Positions 55,101-63,894 of a stretch of DNA of 64,000 bases are shown piece after piece. The translations under genes were made by a program, and so were the position numbers. The notes under the pieces were generated by a model, which saw nothing but the letters and a program-made list of their open reading frames with translations, did no database searches and was not told where the DNA came from. Source of the DNA: Alitta virens (lineage: Eukaryota > Annelida > Polychaeta > Phyllodocida > Nereididae). Within the stretch, counting starts at the first letter, position 1. Each line of letters begins with the position of its first letter. The stretch covers positions 7,927,370 through 7,991,369 of the forward strand of contig OW028579.1 in assembly GCA_932294295.1 (NCBI GenBank), in the 5' to 3' direction.

Positions 55101-58100
55101 TCTCGACTGATATTTTCTGTATAACTAAAATGACATCATCCGTGCTTTCATTAGCATCATCATTTTTAACATTGCATCTGATAGAGGTTGGGAACTGGGA
55201 TCACCCATCAACAAAATCTCACCTTTGACCTTGCAACTCTGAAATGCTTGAACCAGCTTGAGACATTAAAAATACTTCATCAGTTGTTACAAAATGAGAC
55301 AAGATTTTACTCTTGACCGGTCTGTTAGTACACACTGACCCATGTAGGGTCCACCCAAACGCTGGCACTTTTCACCATTACTGACTTCTAGTGGCACGAA
55401 AGCATCAGCATTGTCTTGACCTAAGAGTAGGTGCACACTCGGATTACCATCTACAAAAGGATATTTTAGATATTTTAAATGCGAGAACACATTCAGGATT
55501 GGATATGTAGTCCTAAGTGGTGTCTCAATTACAAATTCAACAGCCAGTAAGAATTAAGAATCAAAGCAATAAGCATATCTGATGGGATTGTATCATATTA
55601 TGTCATATCTTATTGTACTCTTGTTTACGTAGACTCACCACCCATAATTTCAAATTGACATGCTACATGTGGAGACCAAACTAAACAGTAAATGTTCGTC
55701 ACACCAATTCCAATGCCATATAGACAAGCCATCTTCCATTATACAACAGAAGATAAGAACATCAAAGGGGCATTACATTACAAAAGCTGTGCATAACACC
55801 TATAGCAGCTACTCAATTCCACCAACATCCTACATTCGTATAGACTCACAATATTCCATCTCATGTCATTGTGCAAATAGTAATTTCTACCCAACATAGC
55901 CATCAGTAAAGTAAACAAATGAAATAGAGAGTCTCTTTTTGGTCGCATTGCAATAAACTTAACCTGCGAAAAAATGCAAAGCAAAGAGGGAAGTCCATGC
56001 TCTCCTAAATTCTCTTGTTGCTATGACAACCTTTCCTTTAACCATAATTCCCAACTCTGACCTGCATATAGATGGAACAGTAATAGAAGCTGTCAACCAA
56101 ACTATAGTAACAAAAATGCGCTAACTATTCTTTATGTCATCTCATCTGTATGTCTGCCAAACAACAGAATTAGCAATCACAGAAAGAATGAAGAGAAACT
56201 GACTGCGAATATTTCATTTCCACTGAAGTTTTGCAATTTGACGTAACTGAAATAGTGTGTTGTATTTTGGTGCAATGCTGGATGCACTAATTCTGATGGC
56301 CAACATATTCCAAAACCGCCCTTTTTTGTGTGTTTTTGTTTCTTTGGCTAGTATCTAAATCCTTACATGTGCCATCATTATTAAACCACCCACGTGACAC
56401 ACCACCTACGTACGATGGTGTGGATTCCCACCAATTTCCCAGTATCACCTCAGCGTTACATCTGCCTCCGATATTAGGGCACATGACATTATAAGGTGCT
56501 GTATCAATTTCAAGAAAAAGTCATTGATTGATTTCCACTTGACAATATTTAACGGTAGCCTTAGAAATGTGTTCTAGGTGTAGGTGAAGTGCTCATGGAC
56601 AGTAGCTACACCAGTTAGGCTACTAGGACTGCATGTGGCTACAGAAAATGCTGGCCATTGACACTGCGGATGAAAAGGCACTGGGGGCAAACCTTTCAAC
56701 ATGGGACTGTCTTCCAGGCCAATCTCTCTGGTGAAGGGGTCAACTTCCTTACTTAGGCCAACCTTCCAGTTGAAGGTGTCAACTTCCCGTACTCTGGTGC
56801 ATTTGGAAAGGGGCCAGTCTTACTGGTTCTATTTTGGGCTAAACTCTTCCATAAAAGGGCCAGCTAACCTTCCAAGGTTGAGGCCATATGACTAGGTGAA
56901 TGGCCTACCAACCTATGGCCCTGCTATCGAATGATGGGCCTGAGTTTTCCTTCATCATCATTAAGCATTGCCAATATCCCAAATTGTTTGCAGCAATTGT
57001 CAATAACCATGACCATCTATACGTTTGAGAATGCCCTAATCCGACTGGACTGATGGGTTCGGTGTTCATTAAATACCATTTAATCAATAATGTCGAGAAA
57101 CCTTAAATCATACATAAATGTAAAATGTTTAATAATCGTGTTATTAATTATTTCAATATAAATATATCTAATTAGTGAGGTGTAATTAAAATTTTCGTGC
57201 TAACCCGATCTCGCGTGCCTAAGATGCTGGAGTATGAGTAGCAGACCAATAGTATTATTTACTAACCTGACATAGTTTTAGACAGTGTACAACCCCAATG
57301 TACGGCTGGCCACATGGTCTGACACACTGAAATAGAAAAAAAGGAATATTTAATTCAGGAAGCAAACACAATTTATGGTCATATCATCAACATGCATTGT
57401 CCGTCAATGATCTCTTGTGTAAACTGAAGAACGATTTAAGTATGTTTAAAATCCCTATTTTATGTTTCAAACGCACAGGATCATAGATCTGTCAGTGTTA
57501 CAGTGGAACAACAGCAGCCACTGCTGCGCCATTCTTATTCAAAATTACACAGAAGTGACACAATAACCGCGCGATTTAGTTACCAAAACGCGCTATGTCG
57601 ATACGCAAACGCGCCATTTTTATTCTCAAATCTGCCGAAAATCTTTTGGACTGTGTTGTAGGATTTCATTTGATATCATTAAGCGGCTAAAATTTGCATA
57701 AAATATTCAGGATTAAAGATCCGCAGATCGATACCAGCTTATCACCTTGAGCGTTTTGGGATTAAATGGAATGATTTCATTCCACCGACTTCAAATTAAT
57801 TCCTTGAGTTTTATTCCTTTTCGAATTGTAACTATATTTGCAGCCTGAATCTTCAAATGTATTTATGCAATCTTATTCACTGTAACAAACGGTCAATTTT
57901 ATAATCATCTGGATATTTTCAGATTTTACATAATTTGAGTGGTTTGCATACGAGCCCAAATATTTACATGGCATCGCTATCTATAATTTTGCTCCAGTTG
58001 TATGCATGCCTGACATTGCATGTTGCCTCTCTGTTACAACCACTTCGCCATTAAAGTCAGCAATATTTAGACATTTTAATTTAATAGAAAGGTTGCTGTG

Positions 58101-61100
58101 TAAATCGTGAACTATTTTTTCCCATACTTAAAAACTACCATTAAGGATATCCATTGGTCAATAGCCTATGCCAAAACCATATCGCAACACGTTTTTACGG
58201 TTTAAAGCGCCTTAAATAGAATCCTCATAAAAGACAACAAATCACATTTTATTAAAATATGTTGTACTGAATGGACCTGGCTATTCAGACCACCTATAGT
58301 TCTTAGTCACTGTTATGAAGGTGTCTTGGCAGTGTATCTTCTTTATATTAAGAGTGGAATAACTAAATGACAAGAAATCAAAACAGAGTTATGCAATCCG
58401 TTTCTTCCATTTCCTGGTTAAACGGACGACATCCTTGCAACTATTTAAAAACATTTTCAATCAAATCACAGAGTTGCAAATCCCGCGAGAACGAGATTTT
58501 GTCATGGGCGATAAAAGGACAACTTGTGCTTATCCCAGATGATTGGAAATTCATAAACGCCGCCACCTTGTGGATGAAGGGGTTACTTGTCTTTGCCTCC
58601 AGATTTTTAAGGCTGATTTTTTAATTTCCTGTGTAACCCCATGAGGGTCTGGTGTTCCTGACGAAATGAAGACAGGCAAATATGACAATTGTTGAGATTT
58701 TGGCCGAGTGGTGAAGGCATTCATCAGAGATCTCCTCAAGATCTTGGGTTCTATTCTAATCATGGAAATGTTATCCATTCTGAGTTGGAGAGATTTTATT
58801 ATTATGCTGGGGTAAGATGAAGACACCACTCATGGTGATAATGCGTGTTATAGTGTGGACTCCAAAGACTTATGGCCTCTCATTTGTAGCTACATGTTTA
58901 TATCATTAGCAAATCGGCCTACAATGTGCAACTTGACCAAGTGCCAAATTGTTTTTCTTATTCAACCTCATAATTAAGACAAATATCATTTTGGTCTTAA
59001 GAACGAACAATAGTCCCATAATTAAGAAAATAACGACAATTGAAGGGCCATTGTCACCAAGAATACAAAAAGAAATTCTGAGTAGGCCAGACATATTCGT
59101 GTTTGTAGCACACCTTACACCACATTTTCACTTCCTCCAAAACAATTTGACAACACATAATCGTGTTACAAAAAGGTGTTATTTTGGCTGAAAGCAACGG
59201 AAATTATTTGTGCAGCACCCACTAGACACATTCATGAGAAAATGGGTAATCTGACCATGACATATGGAATTTGTATATATATGGATTGCCAAAAAAAGAA
59301 ATCTCTGAGGCTTCGATAATTTCATTTGTTTTGTGTATTGCACATTGTTGATAATGTGATGATTGAATTTGTTATAACTAGTGGTTATGTAATAGGCACA
59401 CATTAATTGTGTTTCAGAACATAATGAAATACTTTACAGCCAATTTCATTGACTTGGAAAAATATATGAGGACGTCATGTGAATCCAGGAACCTCATTGG
59501 CTTAGGATTTGCCTTAGCCAACTGGATTCACGTGCATGATGTCATCTGGGCTTGGTTTCCAAGTCTATGAAATCTGCTCTAAATACTAGCACTCGATGTG
59601 GTTCGTCTGTTAATTATGGATGCTTTGATCGCATATTACATATATTTCAGTTTTAACAAGAAAAATAACTATAGCGCCAACATTTGACCAAAATTCTAAA
59701 CTATATTTTTATATGTTGGTCACCCTTCTTTCCCCTCGAGAGAATTGGATTTCTGCGCATCATTTTGCCCTATTTTCTCAATCAACACCCTATAAGCCCC
59801 AATCGTCAAAATGGCTCAATCACAGCATCCCTTATTTCCCCTTTTCCTTTTCCCAAGGTGTTCCCAAAAACCCTCTTCAGTCCCACCCCATTCCCTTCAT
59901 CTTTTCATCCCCTAGCCTGGCAATTATGCAACAACCCCCAATCAAAATAGAATTTTACGCCAATATGCCCAGCGGTGAATCACTACTTTTGCCTTTTGTT
60001 CGTCCGCCCCACCTATAGAAAGCAGTCCGTCTGAACTTTTCACAACCAATACACTTGTTATCTTTGCGCCTCCACAACGTGTGCTCCCTTCAGCCCTTAA
60101 TTTCCTCCCAAGAAGTGCGGATTTCAAAGAAACGAACTGCCGTATTGTGCAATTGCACAGAAATGACATTATGTGGCATAACCAAAAAAGTCAGATTAGA
60201 AAAAAGAGAAAAACAAGACAGATCTCAATGCAATAATGGAAATAATATGCAATATTTATTTTTTATTCTTTTATCAAATAAGTCTGGTATTACAACAATA
60301 AAGAGCAGCAGTGGTTGCTAAACACACAAAGCCTTGTTATATTTCATATATAACTGAAATATTAACGCAATTGATATTTTAGAAAAGAATGCACATGTTT
60401 GTCTCGCCAAAATTCAACAACTGAACATAATGTGATTTCTGTTGAGTCATGTACATGGCCAAATGCGCCACGTGCGTTTTCCATGTGAAGGATAAACGCA
60501 TGGAAAACGCATGGTTTTTAGCTAATTACAATGAGACAAAAACCATGCATTTTTCATGTGTTTATCCAAAGGCACGGAAAACGCACATGGCACAATTGGC
60601 CATGTACCAATGGTCAATATCTCAATGCTACTGGTCTCAAGCTTACTTGACCAGCTACCAGTCCGAATGTGCTATAATTATGTTGAAGTAAGCATCAGGA
60701 GAACATCTTAAAAATCCAATTCCTTCTTATTCTTTCTTAATTGTGCCTTGTCGTATTGGAATATGAAGAAACCCCATAGATTATACTCAATACTCTTGAA
60801 GATTTTTTTGTCCAACTTTCTTTTTCTTCTTAGAAGAGCTCTCCTTCTTTAGAGGACCTAGATCACAGTGCGTCTTAAAGAGCTAAAGATGTCGTTTTCC
60901 TGAAGGATTTTGAAGGAGTCAAGGAGGACCCTTGAGTCCCGTCTTGGTACTGTCCGCATGGACCAGCAAACTTCAGCAAGACTTGAGCCAGTTTAGAGAG
61001 AATGATAGCCACTCATGAGAACTGCTCACTGCGCCCACAGTGCTATATGGGAATCAATAGTAAGTCTGGAAGTAAGAGCAAGTTGGAGGAGGGGAGGAGA

Positions 61101-63894
61101 GGAGATGGAAAAAAGTGGAGTGAAGATGCCATGAGAAGTAATAGAGCAATGACAGGAAAAGGAATGAGAACAGAAGGTTGGATGCGATGAGGAAATCAGA
61201 AAGAAATGAGGGACAAGGAAAAGAACCAGAGGTGAAAGGCTAGCAGCATAACAAAAAGTTAATGACAATGCGACAGTAAGATCAACCGACCAACCAACCC
61301 TACCCACCAAGACACCCACTGACCAACACATTGACCAACACACTGACTAACTGACCAACCAACACACAGATGCCCAGACAGCATGCTCGATGGGGTTTAC
61401 ATTTCACTGTTGGCTGTCGTTGTACCAATGTCTAGCTAACATGCTATTTGTTACTTGGTTGGTAGAAAAGCCACCCAACCTAACAACCATGGTCTGTAAC
61501 TCTTTAGTTAGAAGATAGTGGGTTAGATTTCTAGCCAGAAAAATCTTTGTGAGCCATTATATAGGTATACATTCTTGTGCTTGGTTTCTATATCGTAAAA
61601 GTGAAATATGGTGTGGATTGCAACCAACCCGGCCAAGTAAAACACACACTTCGATGAAACTACTTATCCCTGCAGTTGATCCCAACACAAGTCTCAGCTT
61701 TACACTGTGCCAGTCAGTGGAGCCTGCCAAGTTTATCAAGCAGCCTAAAGGATTTGATTTCGTATTCGATTAGACAGATTGGATTGAGTTAGTTTCCTAG
61801 TTTTTTCAGTTTCGTATTCTTGTCGCTAGGTGAACAAGCTCATCCATCAAAGAGCGCTAGTGGCACCAATGAGAGTGACAATGAATGCACACTCCAAACT
61901 CAATGAATACAAAGAAAAAGAAGATGCCCTGAGAGTGGCTTGTGTGTAGTTCTGAGAAGCTTTTCTGGAGCAACAGCTCTGCTTAAATGGTGTAACATTA
62001 CGTGGACTCCAAGCTTTATCATCTCATCATTACGATAACAATAACCCTCTTCCAACTTTGATCGCTGAGGGTTAAAAATTATGCAATGCACACTGCAATA
62101 CATTTCTAAAACACCATTGTTTTCAAGTCGACGTTGTGGTCTAATTGGCGAAGTTATCACTCAATAAAATTGTTATTGCAACTACAAATAAATGCTATTG
62201 ATATTAATACACATGTAAAATAATATTTAAAATGGAAATATCACAAAGGCATAGTAGGATTCAAAATCAATGGCCACATGTTTTTTGGTAATTTTATTTA
62301 TTTATTCATTTTTTTTATAGAACTATCATACTATGTTCTATGACAGACCAGATATATTTAAACGAACGCTCTGAGTATTGACAATATATGGGTCAACGCA
62401 GCAGCAGCGTAGGCAGCGTAGGCAGAGACGGGGATGCCTACGCCGGTTTGATGTTATGTGAACCCGGGCGAATATGGGCAAACCCAGCACAAAAAAAGGA
62501 AAATATAGATATAAATTAATCTTTTCCTATATAAATTGTGTTTTGTATTTTTTGTATGATTATTCAAATTACTAAAGAAATTGTTTTATTTACACTTAGT
62601 CGCTATTTTTAAAATGTTTTTCTTTTCTTTATCTTATGTATTGAGATGGTCCCTGGCGAGCTTGCTCACAAACGTGGTGACAATTATAGTCAACGATGTA
62701 ACCAAAAAGTAGAAACAATACACACTGTAAGAAAAAATAATCGCCCAGACATAAACAATGTCTGCACATAATTTTTGAAGGAAATGCACTTGACTTGACC
62801 TATCACCTTCATTTCTTATAATTATTAATAATAATCAGAGATTACCTGAAATATATCAGTTCAGTCAAGAAGTGGGAACTTGCAGAACTCCACTTCTAAA
62901 GTCGCTTTGAAATTACGTTTTGTGTATTTAGAACTATATATGTGCATCTTCTTTTTGTTTTGCTGCTGCTCTTCTAATATTGGTCCGATTTTCGTCAAAT
63001 GAAGACTGAATTGTTCAGGAAAATGTTTAGAATTTATATTTATACAATAGATAAATAAATTTGTGAAATTCTGAGTAAAGAATGGAGTATACAAGGCACA
63101 AACACTGGTATCAATTGCCCAGTCGTAAAGTGTAGTGACAAATATATATTAGATAAAATGATACTCCAATTCCTGTTAAATTTATGTCCACTATTCACTG
63201 CTTTTATTGGACTGTAAGCCCCCCGCTCCCAATTCACCTTGTTTCTTTAAGTCTTGTTCCTAGAAACTTGTAAAACATTAAGTAGCCTTAAGATGCTAAT
63301 GCTACAGGGATGCAGGGCGAGTTGTAGCCAAGTCAGGGGCAATTTACACTTAATAATTGAATTTGATGCCCGGCCAACCCTCCCCCTAGCCCCTTGTGAA
63401 TAACCCATTTGATCGACTTTCATCCCAAACAGTTTCCTCAAAGATAAATGATAGGTCCCTGCTGCTGAAAAACATGCTAATGACAGCTCAAATTCCTTTC
63501 CTCAATGATAGAAATAGCCATCTTTTTAAATAAGCTTCCGACCAGCTTTTCTGCAATGATTATGAGGTGATCTCAAAGTATCTAAATGAATACAAAATCA
63601 CTTTATTTGTCATAATGACAAATTGAGCGTCATTCCAGTTGTGTTACTTCAGTTAAATAAAACTTCCGGTTCCGGCTTGATTAATTTCAACTTTCTCGTG
63701 CGTCGCAACTGTTTGTTTTTGTTTATTGGCGTTGACTTATACGTATGTCCGTGTGTTTTCATAATGGTCTATTTATTTAATTCTAAACTTTATTACGGAA
63801 ATGAAGTACTTACAGCAGTGCACTGTTTGTCTGTGAAGCACTTTTCAAATGAGATTTGCTTTTGGCCCCATTCGCCTCCTGGTCCTCCAAGTTT
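23954..63894 (-). CDS. ANOS1: Anosmin-1 (KAL1) homologue, 15 exons, 5' end outside the window
   Basis: An extracellular matrix/cell-surface glycoprotein that in vertebrates and worms binds heparan sulfate and FGF receptor and guides neurons and axons. Exons on the minus strand: 63814-63894, 57267-57326, 52280-52490, 51568-51752, 43382-43511, 38087-38214, 36828-36896, 35153-35209, 34753-34849, 33719-33847, 32241-32335, 26312-26483, 25800-26017, 24303-24441, 23954-24147. All have GT-AG borders and all phases chain into 654 residues plus stop. Order: end of the Cys-rich region, WAP domain with a CCSHSCGRAC core, then four fibronectin III domains. Domain order agrees with human anosmin-1 throughout. 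The vertebrate His-rich C terminus is replaced by a hydrophobic tail (LWIFFTVLLLTT). The signal peptide exon must lie beyond 64000. The small exons in long introns match the family. Confidence 0.93.
24303..24441 (-). CDS. ANOS1: Anosmin exon n: fibronectin III-4, second half
   Basis: 139 bp, phase 0 in and 1 out. YNMENLEEATSYIVEVEAIS and RQFTTP match human LTVPNLRPSTLYRLEVQVL and KTFRTP. Confidence 0.93.
24540..25660 (+). mobile_element. LINE relic (non-LTR RT, C-terminal half)
   Basis: Antisense to anosmin in its second-last intron. Pieces in shifting frames: WIKNFLIGRTHKIVVNG, a PQGTVLGPLLF-like region at 24680-24715, YINDIENGL-like sequence, then the thumb VRPHLEYASPAWNPHT and NKLEQVQRRAARFALN near 25120-25235. 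The 3' end is at about 25650 with a TTGAAGAT repeat tail. Stops and frameshifts show it is dead. Confidence 0.85.
25800..26017 (-). CDS. ANOS1: Anosmin exon m: fibronectin III-4, first half
   Basis: 218 bp, phase 1 in and 0 out. ITACISWRHPASDVPMIGYR carries the core Trp and Tyr, followed by VVWGQA (human VTWAEV) and an acidic loop. Confidence 0.93.
26312..26483 (-). CDS. ANOS1: Anosmin exon l: fibronectin III-3, second half
   Basis: 172 bp. FVLYDLRFDCRYVVKLQPVS matches human ILQDLSFSCKYKVTVQPI, and TFQTPSC matches FFTTPPC. Confidence 0.95.
26490..28920. other. Anosmin intron sequence, no gene seen
   Basis: Part of the intron between exons k and l. AT-rich with no recognisable repeat or reading frame that I can support. 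Confidence 0.55.
28920..29012 (+). repeat. tRNA-Arg-like relic
   Basis: GCCGTGTGGCCCAGTGCATA, TTTGCATCAGAAGATTGCG and AGTTCAATTCTCG resemble A box, anticodon arm and B box of the tRNA-Arg-like unit at 21844. It is preceded by AACGTTAAACCACACATTGC, similar to that element's outer arm. Single, not palindromic. Confidence 0.65.
29996..31600 (+). mobile_element. LINE relic (endonuclease end and RT fragments)
   Basis: Antisense in an anosmin intron. Endonuclease C-terminal sequence FIPQITLPTRITEDSITLID appears near 30068, an RT N-terminal region follows near 30480-30900 with many stops, then FGIRGASNRSFESYLSNRKQ near 31140. RT thumb SPEVKYLGIILDDKLQWKQH near 31505 (YLG.xLD..L.W) ends it. Old and heavily mutated. 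Its first 70 bp match the short repeat at 6510-6582. Confidence 0.8.
31601..32059. other. Intron sequence after the LINE relic
   Basis: A more GC-rich stretch with an open plus-strand frame at 31567-31839 that begins in LINE sequence and then becomes unrecognisable. I see no supported gene. Confidence 0.4.
32060..32160. repeat. Palindromic tRNA-Arg-like element
   Basis: Left arm GGCTTAATGGATAAGGCGTC then GACTTCGAATCAGATTGC. The right arm is its inverse (TTTGATCCGAAGTCAGATGC, CTTATCTGTTAGGCC). The body resembles tRNA-Arg with a TCG anticodon. Same head-to-head design as 21844-22025 but with different bodies. Confidence 0.7.
32241..32335 (-). CDS. ANOS1: Anosmin exon k: fibronectin III-3, middle
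   Basis: 95 bp. VQVLLNWSADVCISHGTDTE, with a Cys as in human RWFPEACAHN. Two adjacent AGs exist at the acceptor (ttttaagaag); only the inner one keeps the frame open, which sets the start at 32335. Confidence 0.8.
32500..33345. repeat. Degenerate tandem repeat, units of about 100-200 bp
   Basis: The words ACCCTGTAGAGTGTA, ACCAAATTTGAAGCAAATAC, CACCCAAACAGAAGTTATA and TGGGGTAATAACCCTCCAGC recur in the same order. ACCCTGTAGAG-like starts lie near 32569, 32691, 32823, 32925 and 33126. Units are diverged from each other, so the array is old. Confidence 0.8.
33719..33847 (-). CDS. ANOS1: Anosmin exon j: fibronectin III-3, first half
   Basis: 129 bp, phase 1 at both ends. EDPFFQNGLLKMNVTWDK aligns with human GAPFYQDGQLQVKVYWKK. 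The donor gtaagc has a tandem partner 36 bp further into the intron. Confidence 0.88.
34597..34752. repeat. Direct repeat, copy 1, next to exon i
   Basis: About 150 bp (AAATATTACTTTGTAAAAAT through TTATTTACTAA) repeated at 34947-35093 with high identity. This copy abuts the donor of anosmin exon i. Confidence 0.85.
34753..34849 (-). CDS. ANOS1: Anosmin exon i: fibronectin III-2, G strand and linker
   Basis: 97 bp, phase 0 in and 1 out. VQAISAYGDNKLKSERSS matches human ITYWGQTRLKSAKVS. The exon is bracketed by a direct intronic duplication (see findings). Confidence 0.92.
34947..35093. repeat. Direct repeat, copy 2, upstream of exon i
   Basis: The second copy of 34597-34752, in the same orientation and on the other side of exon i (34753-34849). 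Confidence 0.85.
35153..35209 (-). CDS. ANOS1: Anosmin exon h: fibronectin III-2, E-F region
   Basis: 57 bp, 19 codons, FQLADLEPDTTYFIQ, the L..L.P...Y signature of FnIII. Phase 0 at both ends. Confidence 0.92.
35525..35625 (-). mobile_element. tRNA-derived SINE head
   Basis: The minus strand reads TGGTGGTCTAGTGCTTAAAG, TTGGCCAGTTTT, GGTCCCAGGTTTGAATCCC, i.e. an A-box-like start and a good B box. Closely related to the head at 40200-40285. Confidence 0.7.
36386..36545 (+). mobile_element. tRNA-derived SINE
   Basis: GTGACCCAGTGGTCAAGTA, then B box GGTTCGATTCTC, then a body ending CCCAGGCTCAGGCAAATAA and TATGAGGTTAATGTATATTA. It shares its 3' body (GAGGCAAATAAAA ... GGTAAATGTGTCC type) with 47695-47905. 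Confidence 0.7.
36828..36896 (-). CDS. ANOS1: Anosmin exon g: fibronectin III-2, loop
   Basis: 69 bp, phase 0. Encodes VFWHKRLKEETQ and a basic stretch EHKKVV, matching human VFWSWMV followed by a Lys/Arg-rich loop. Confidence 0.88.
37068..37152. repeat. AT dinucleotide microsatellite
   Basis: About 85 bp of uninterrupted TA repeat inside an anosmin intron. Confidence 0.95.
37153..38080. other. Anosmin intron, no gene seen
   Basis: AT-rich intron sequence between exons f and g. I see no repeat family or coding frame. Confidence 0.5.
38087..38214 (-). CDS. ANOS1: Anosmin exon f: fibronectin III-2, first half
   Basis: 128 bp. EPEPPGAPRNV, then YLTIHWDPP and DLPIIRYK. Typical FnIII B-strand Trp and C-strand Tyr. 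Confidence 0.93.
38220..39050. other. Anosmin intron, no gene seen
   Basis: Start of the 5.2-kb intron between exons e and f. I see no reading frame or repeat I can name. Confidence 0.5.
39055..39200 (+). mobile_element. tRNA-derived SINE
   Basis: TTAGCTAAATGGCGTATTAG, then CAGGGGTTCGATTGC (B box) and a short body ending CTCAGATAGGGCC. A different head from the family at 40085. Confidence 0.6.
40085..40285 (-). mobile_element. tRNA-derived SINE
   Basis: The minus strand reads CTGGTGGTCTTTGTTGGCCA, GGTCTCGGGTTTGATCCCGG (B box), CATCCCAGCTGGATGTCG, ATGAGACGTTAAATTGGAGG, GAGACAAGTAAAAGACC. The central domain aligns in order with the plus-strand copy at 47695-47905. Confidence 0.8.
41100..42300. 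other. Intron segment of higher complexity, possible regulatory DNA
   Basis: A non-repetitive stretch with balanced composition and several ATGCAAAT-like and AATTA words inside a large anosmin intron. No coding evidence; plus-strand open frames near 41759-42162 look like chance. It may be conserved non-coding DNA, which needs comparison with a related genome. Confidence 0.25.
42301..43380. other. Anosmin intron, no gene seen
   Basis: Unique-looking sequence downstream of exon e on the transcribed strand. Nothing assignable. Confidence 0.5.
43382..43511 (-). CDS. ANOS1: Anosmin exon e: fibronectin III-1, second half
   Basis: 130 bp, phase 0 in and 1 out. GRWYEFRLAAVGINGTRGFS is the conserved F-G part of the domain (human RWYQFRVAAVNVHGTRGF). 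Confidence 0.95.
43520..46760. other. Anosmin intron, mostly unassigned
   Basis: Contains G runs (44620-44645 and 44996-45016) and a CACAATTAAGACCAC motif near 45660 resembling the MITE termini at 46762. I see no gene. Confidence 0.5.
46762..47372. mobile_element. MITE-like element with CAGTGG termini
   Basis: CAGTGGAACTCACAATTAAG at the left and the inverse of CAGTGGAGACCAAATTTAAG at the right, about 26-bp imperfect terminal inverted repeats around 611 bp with no coding sequence. This resembles Tc1/mariner-derived MITEs. I see no clear TA duplication. Confidence 0.6.
47695..47905 (+). mobile_element. tRNA-derived SINE
   Basis: GGTCCCGGGTTCAATTCCAG (B box), CATCCCAGCTGGATGTCG, ATGAGAAGTTAAATTGGCGG, GAGGCAAATAAAAGACCCAC, GGTAAATGTGTCC. 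The same family as 40085-40285, in the opposite orientation. Confidence 0.8.
48060..49460. other. Anosmin intron, no gene seen
   Basis: Holds a short CTG-type trinucleotide run near 48748-48778 and a weak tRNA-like B box on the minus strand near 49265. No supported gene. Confidence 0.5.
49467..49668. mobile_element. MITE-like element
   Basis: The left end TACTGTGGAACTC with CTATTAAGAC is mirrored on the right by TACAGTGTGACC with CATTAAGACC. About 200 bp, related in its termini to 46762-47372. Confidence 0.55.
50524..50647. repeat. Palindromic MITE-like hairpin
   Basis: CCCTCATAGTCGGGAGTTAAC at 50535-50555 is inverted as GTTAACTCCCGACTATGAG at 50615-50633, with arms of 35-45 bp around a short spacer. 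Non-coding foldback element. Confidence 0.8.
50650..51560. other. Anosmin intron, no gene seen
   Basis: AT-rich sequence with a pyrimidine-rich stretch near 50960-51000. No gene or defined repeat. Confidence 0.5.
51568..51752 (-). CDS. ANOS1: Anosmin exon d: fibronectin III-1, first half
   Basis: 185 bp. Encodes VPRMPVVLRV, then SVEVTWLPSI with the conserved Trp, and YMVQGRYNVG. It corresponds to human VPLKPRKELRF onward. Confidence 0.93.
52280..52490 (-). CDS. ANOS1: Anosmin exon c: WAP domain
   Basis: 211 bp, phase 0 in and 1 out. Contains GSCPPEKD, the four-disulfide core CTEACHHDRDCEGTRKCC and CGRACVTP, ending in HLYT as in human TLYKG. A WAP fold of this type is a serine-protease-inhibitor-like module. 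Confidence 0.95.
52500..54690. other. Anosmin intron, no gene seen
   Basis: Contains a stretch rich in GACCAATG/TGGTCA words near 53030-53260 but no clear periodic array. No coding frame supported. Confidence 0.45.
54695..54828. repeat. Palindromic MITE-like hairpin
   Basis: Arms AATAAAACTTAATAACTGTG, then GTGGTTCAGAGCCTTGAA, are repeated inverted at 54784-54828, about 45 bp with one mismatch, around a 44-bp loop. Confidence 0.9.
55287..55490 (-). mobile_element. BEL/Pao-type retrotransposon relic
   Basis: The minus-strand frame reads FSHLKYLKYPFVDGNPSVHL and LLGQDNADAFVPLEVSNGE, the protease-to-RT linker typical of BEL/Pao polyproteins (HL then LLIG.D and PLEV). The rest of the element is not recognisable nearby. 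Short and isolated, so clearly dead. Confidence 0.6.
55500..57260. other. Anosmin intron, no gene seen
   Basis: Includes a degenerate GGCCAAC/CTTCCAG repeat near 56700-56880 and a 65-codon minus-strand frame at 56287-56484 that does not fit the anosmin exon phases. Confidence 0.45.
57267..57326 (-). CDS. ANOS1: Anosmin exon b: Cys-rich region
   Basis: 20 codons (CVRPCGQPYIGVVHCLKLCQ), phase 0, between ctatttcag and gttagt. It supplies the Cys pairs that precede the WAP domain. Confidence 0.85.
57330..58690. other. Anosmin intron, no gene seen
   Basis: Start of the 6.5-kb intron between the two Cys-rich exons. AT-rich, with no repeat or reading frame that I can name. Confidence 0.45.
58692..58765 (+). 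repeat. tRNA-like SINE head or relic
   Basis: TTGGCCGAGTGGTGAAGGC is a type II tRNA (Leu/Ser-like) A-box region, followed by CTTGGGTTCTATTCTAATC as a weak B box. It lacks proper stems, so it is a relic. Confidence 0.55.
58766..59450. other. Anosmin intron, possible MITE debris
   Basis: Near 58965-59035, CATAATTAAGACAAA and TTTGGTCTTAAGAAC resemble pieces of the CAGTGG-type MITE termini at 46762. Otherwise unassigned. Confidence 0.4.
59451..59565. repeat. Imperfect palindrome
   Basis: GACTTGGAAA, GACGTCATGTGAATCCA at the left is mirrored by TGGATTCACGTGCATGATGT and TTTCCAAGTC at the right. Confidence 0.65.
60451..60607. repeat. Long imperfect palindrome (75-bp arms)
   Basis: GTACATGGCCAAATGCGCCA, GTGCGTTTTCC, GGATAAACGCATG, GCATGGTTTTT on the left are mirrored on the right up to GGCCATGTAC. 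The spacer is only about 12 bp. Foldback/MITE-like. The open frame through it is a by-product. Confidence 0.85.
60610..63810. other. Anosmin intron, no gene seen
   Basis: Contains a purine-rich stretch (61070-61260), an ACCAAC/GACCAACAC-rich stretch (61280-61375) and a short GCAGCGTAGGCAGCGTAGGC repeat near 62405. No coding evidence. Confidence 0.45.
63814..63894 (-). CDS. ANOS1: Anosmin exon a: Cys-rich region
   Basis: 27 codons, phase 0 at both ends, acceptor ttttcag and donor gtaagt. Encodes GEWGQKQISFEKCFTDKQC, matching the WCQNHKQC region of human anosmin-1. Confidence 0.85.

Noticed and set aside
56287..56484. An additional anosmin exon in the Cys-rich part
   Set aside because: The exons at 57267-57326 and 52280-52490 join in phase without it, and no matching Cys pattern or splice sites were found.
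59684..60018. Overlapping Pro/Ser/Phe-rich frames
   Set aside because: They come from pyrimidine-rich sequence open in two frames at once; not protein-like.
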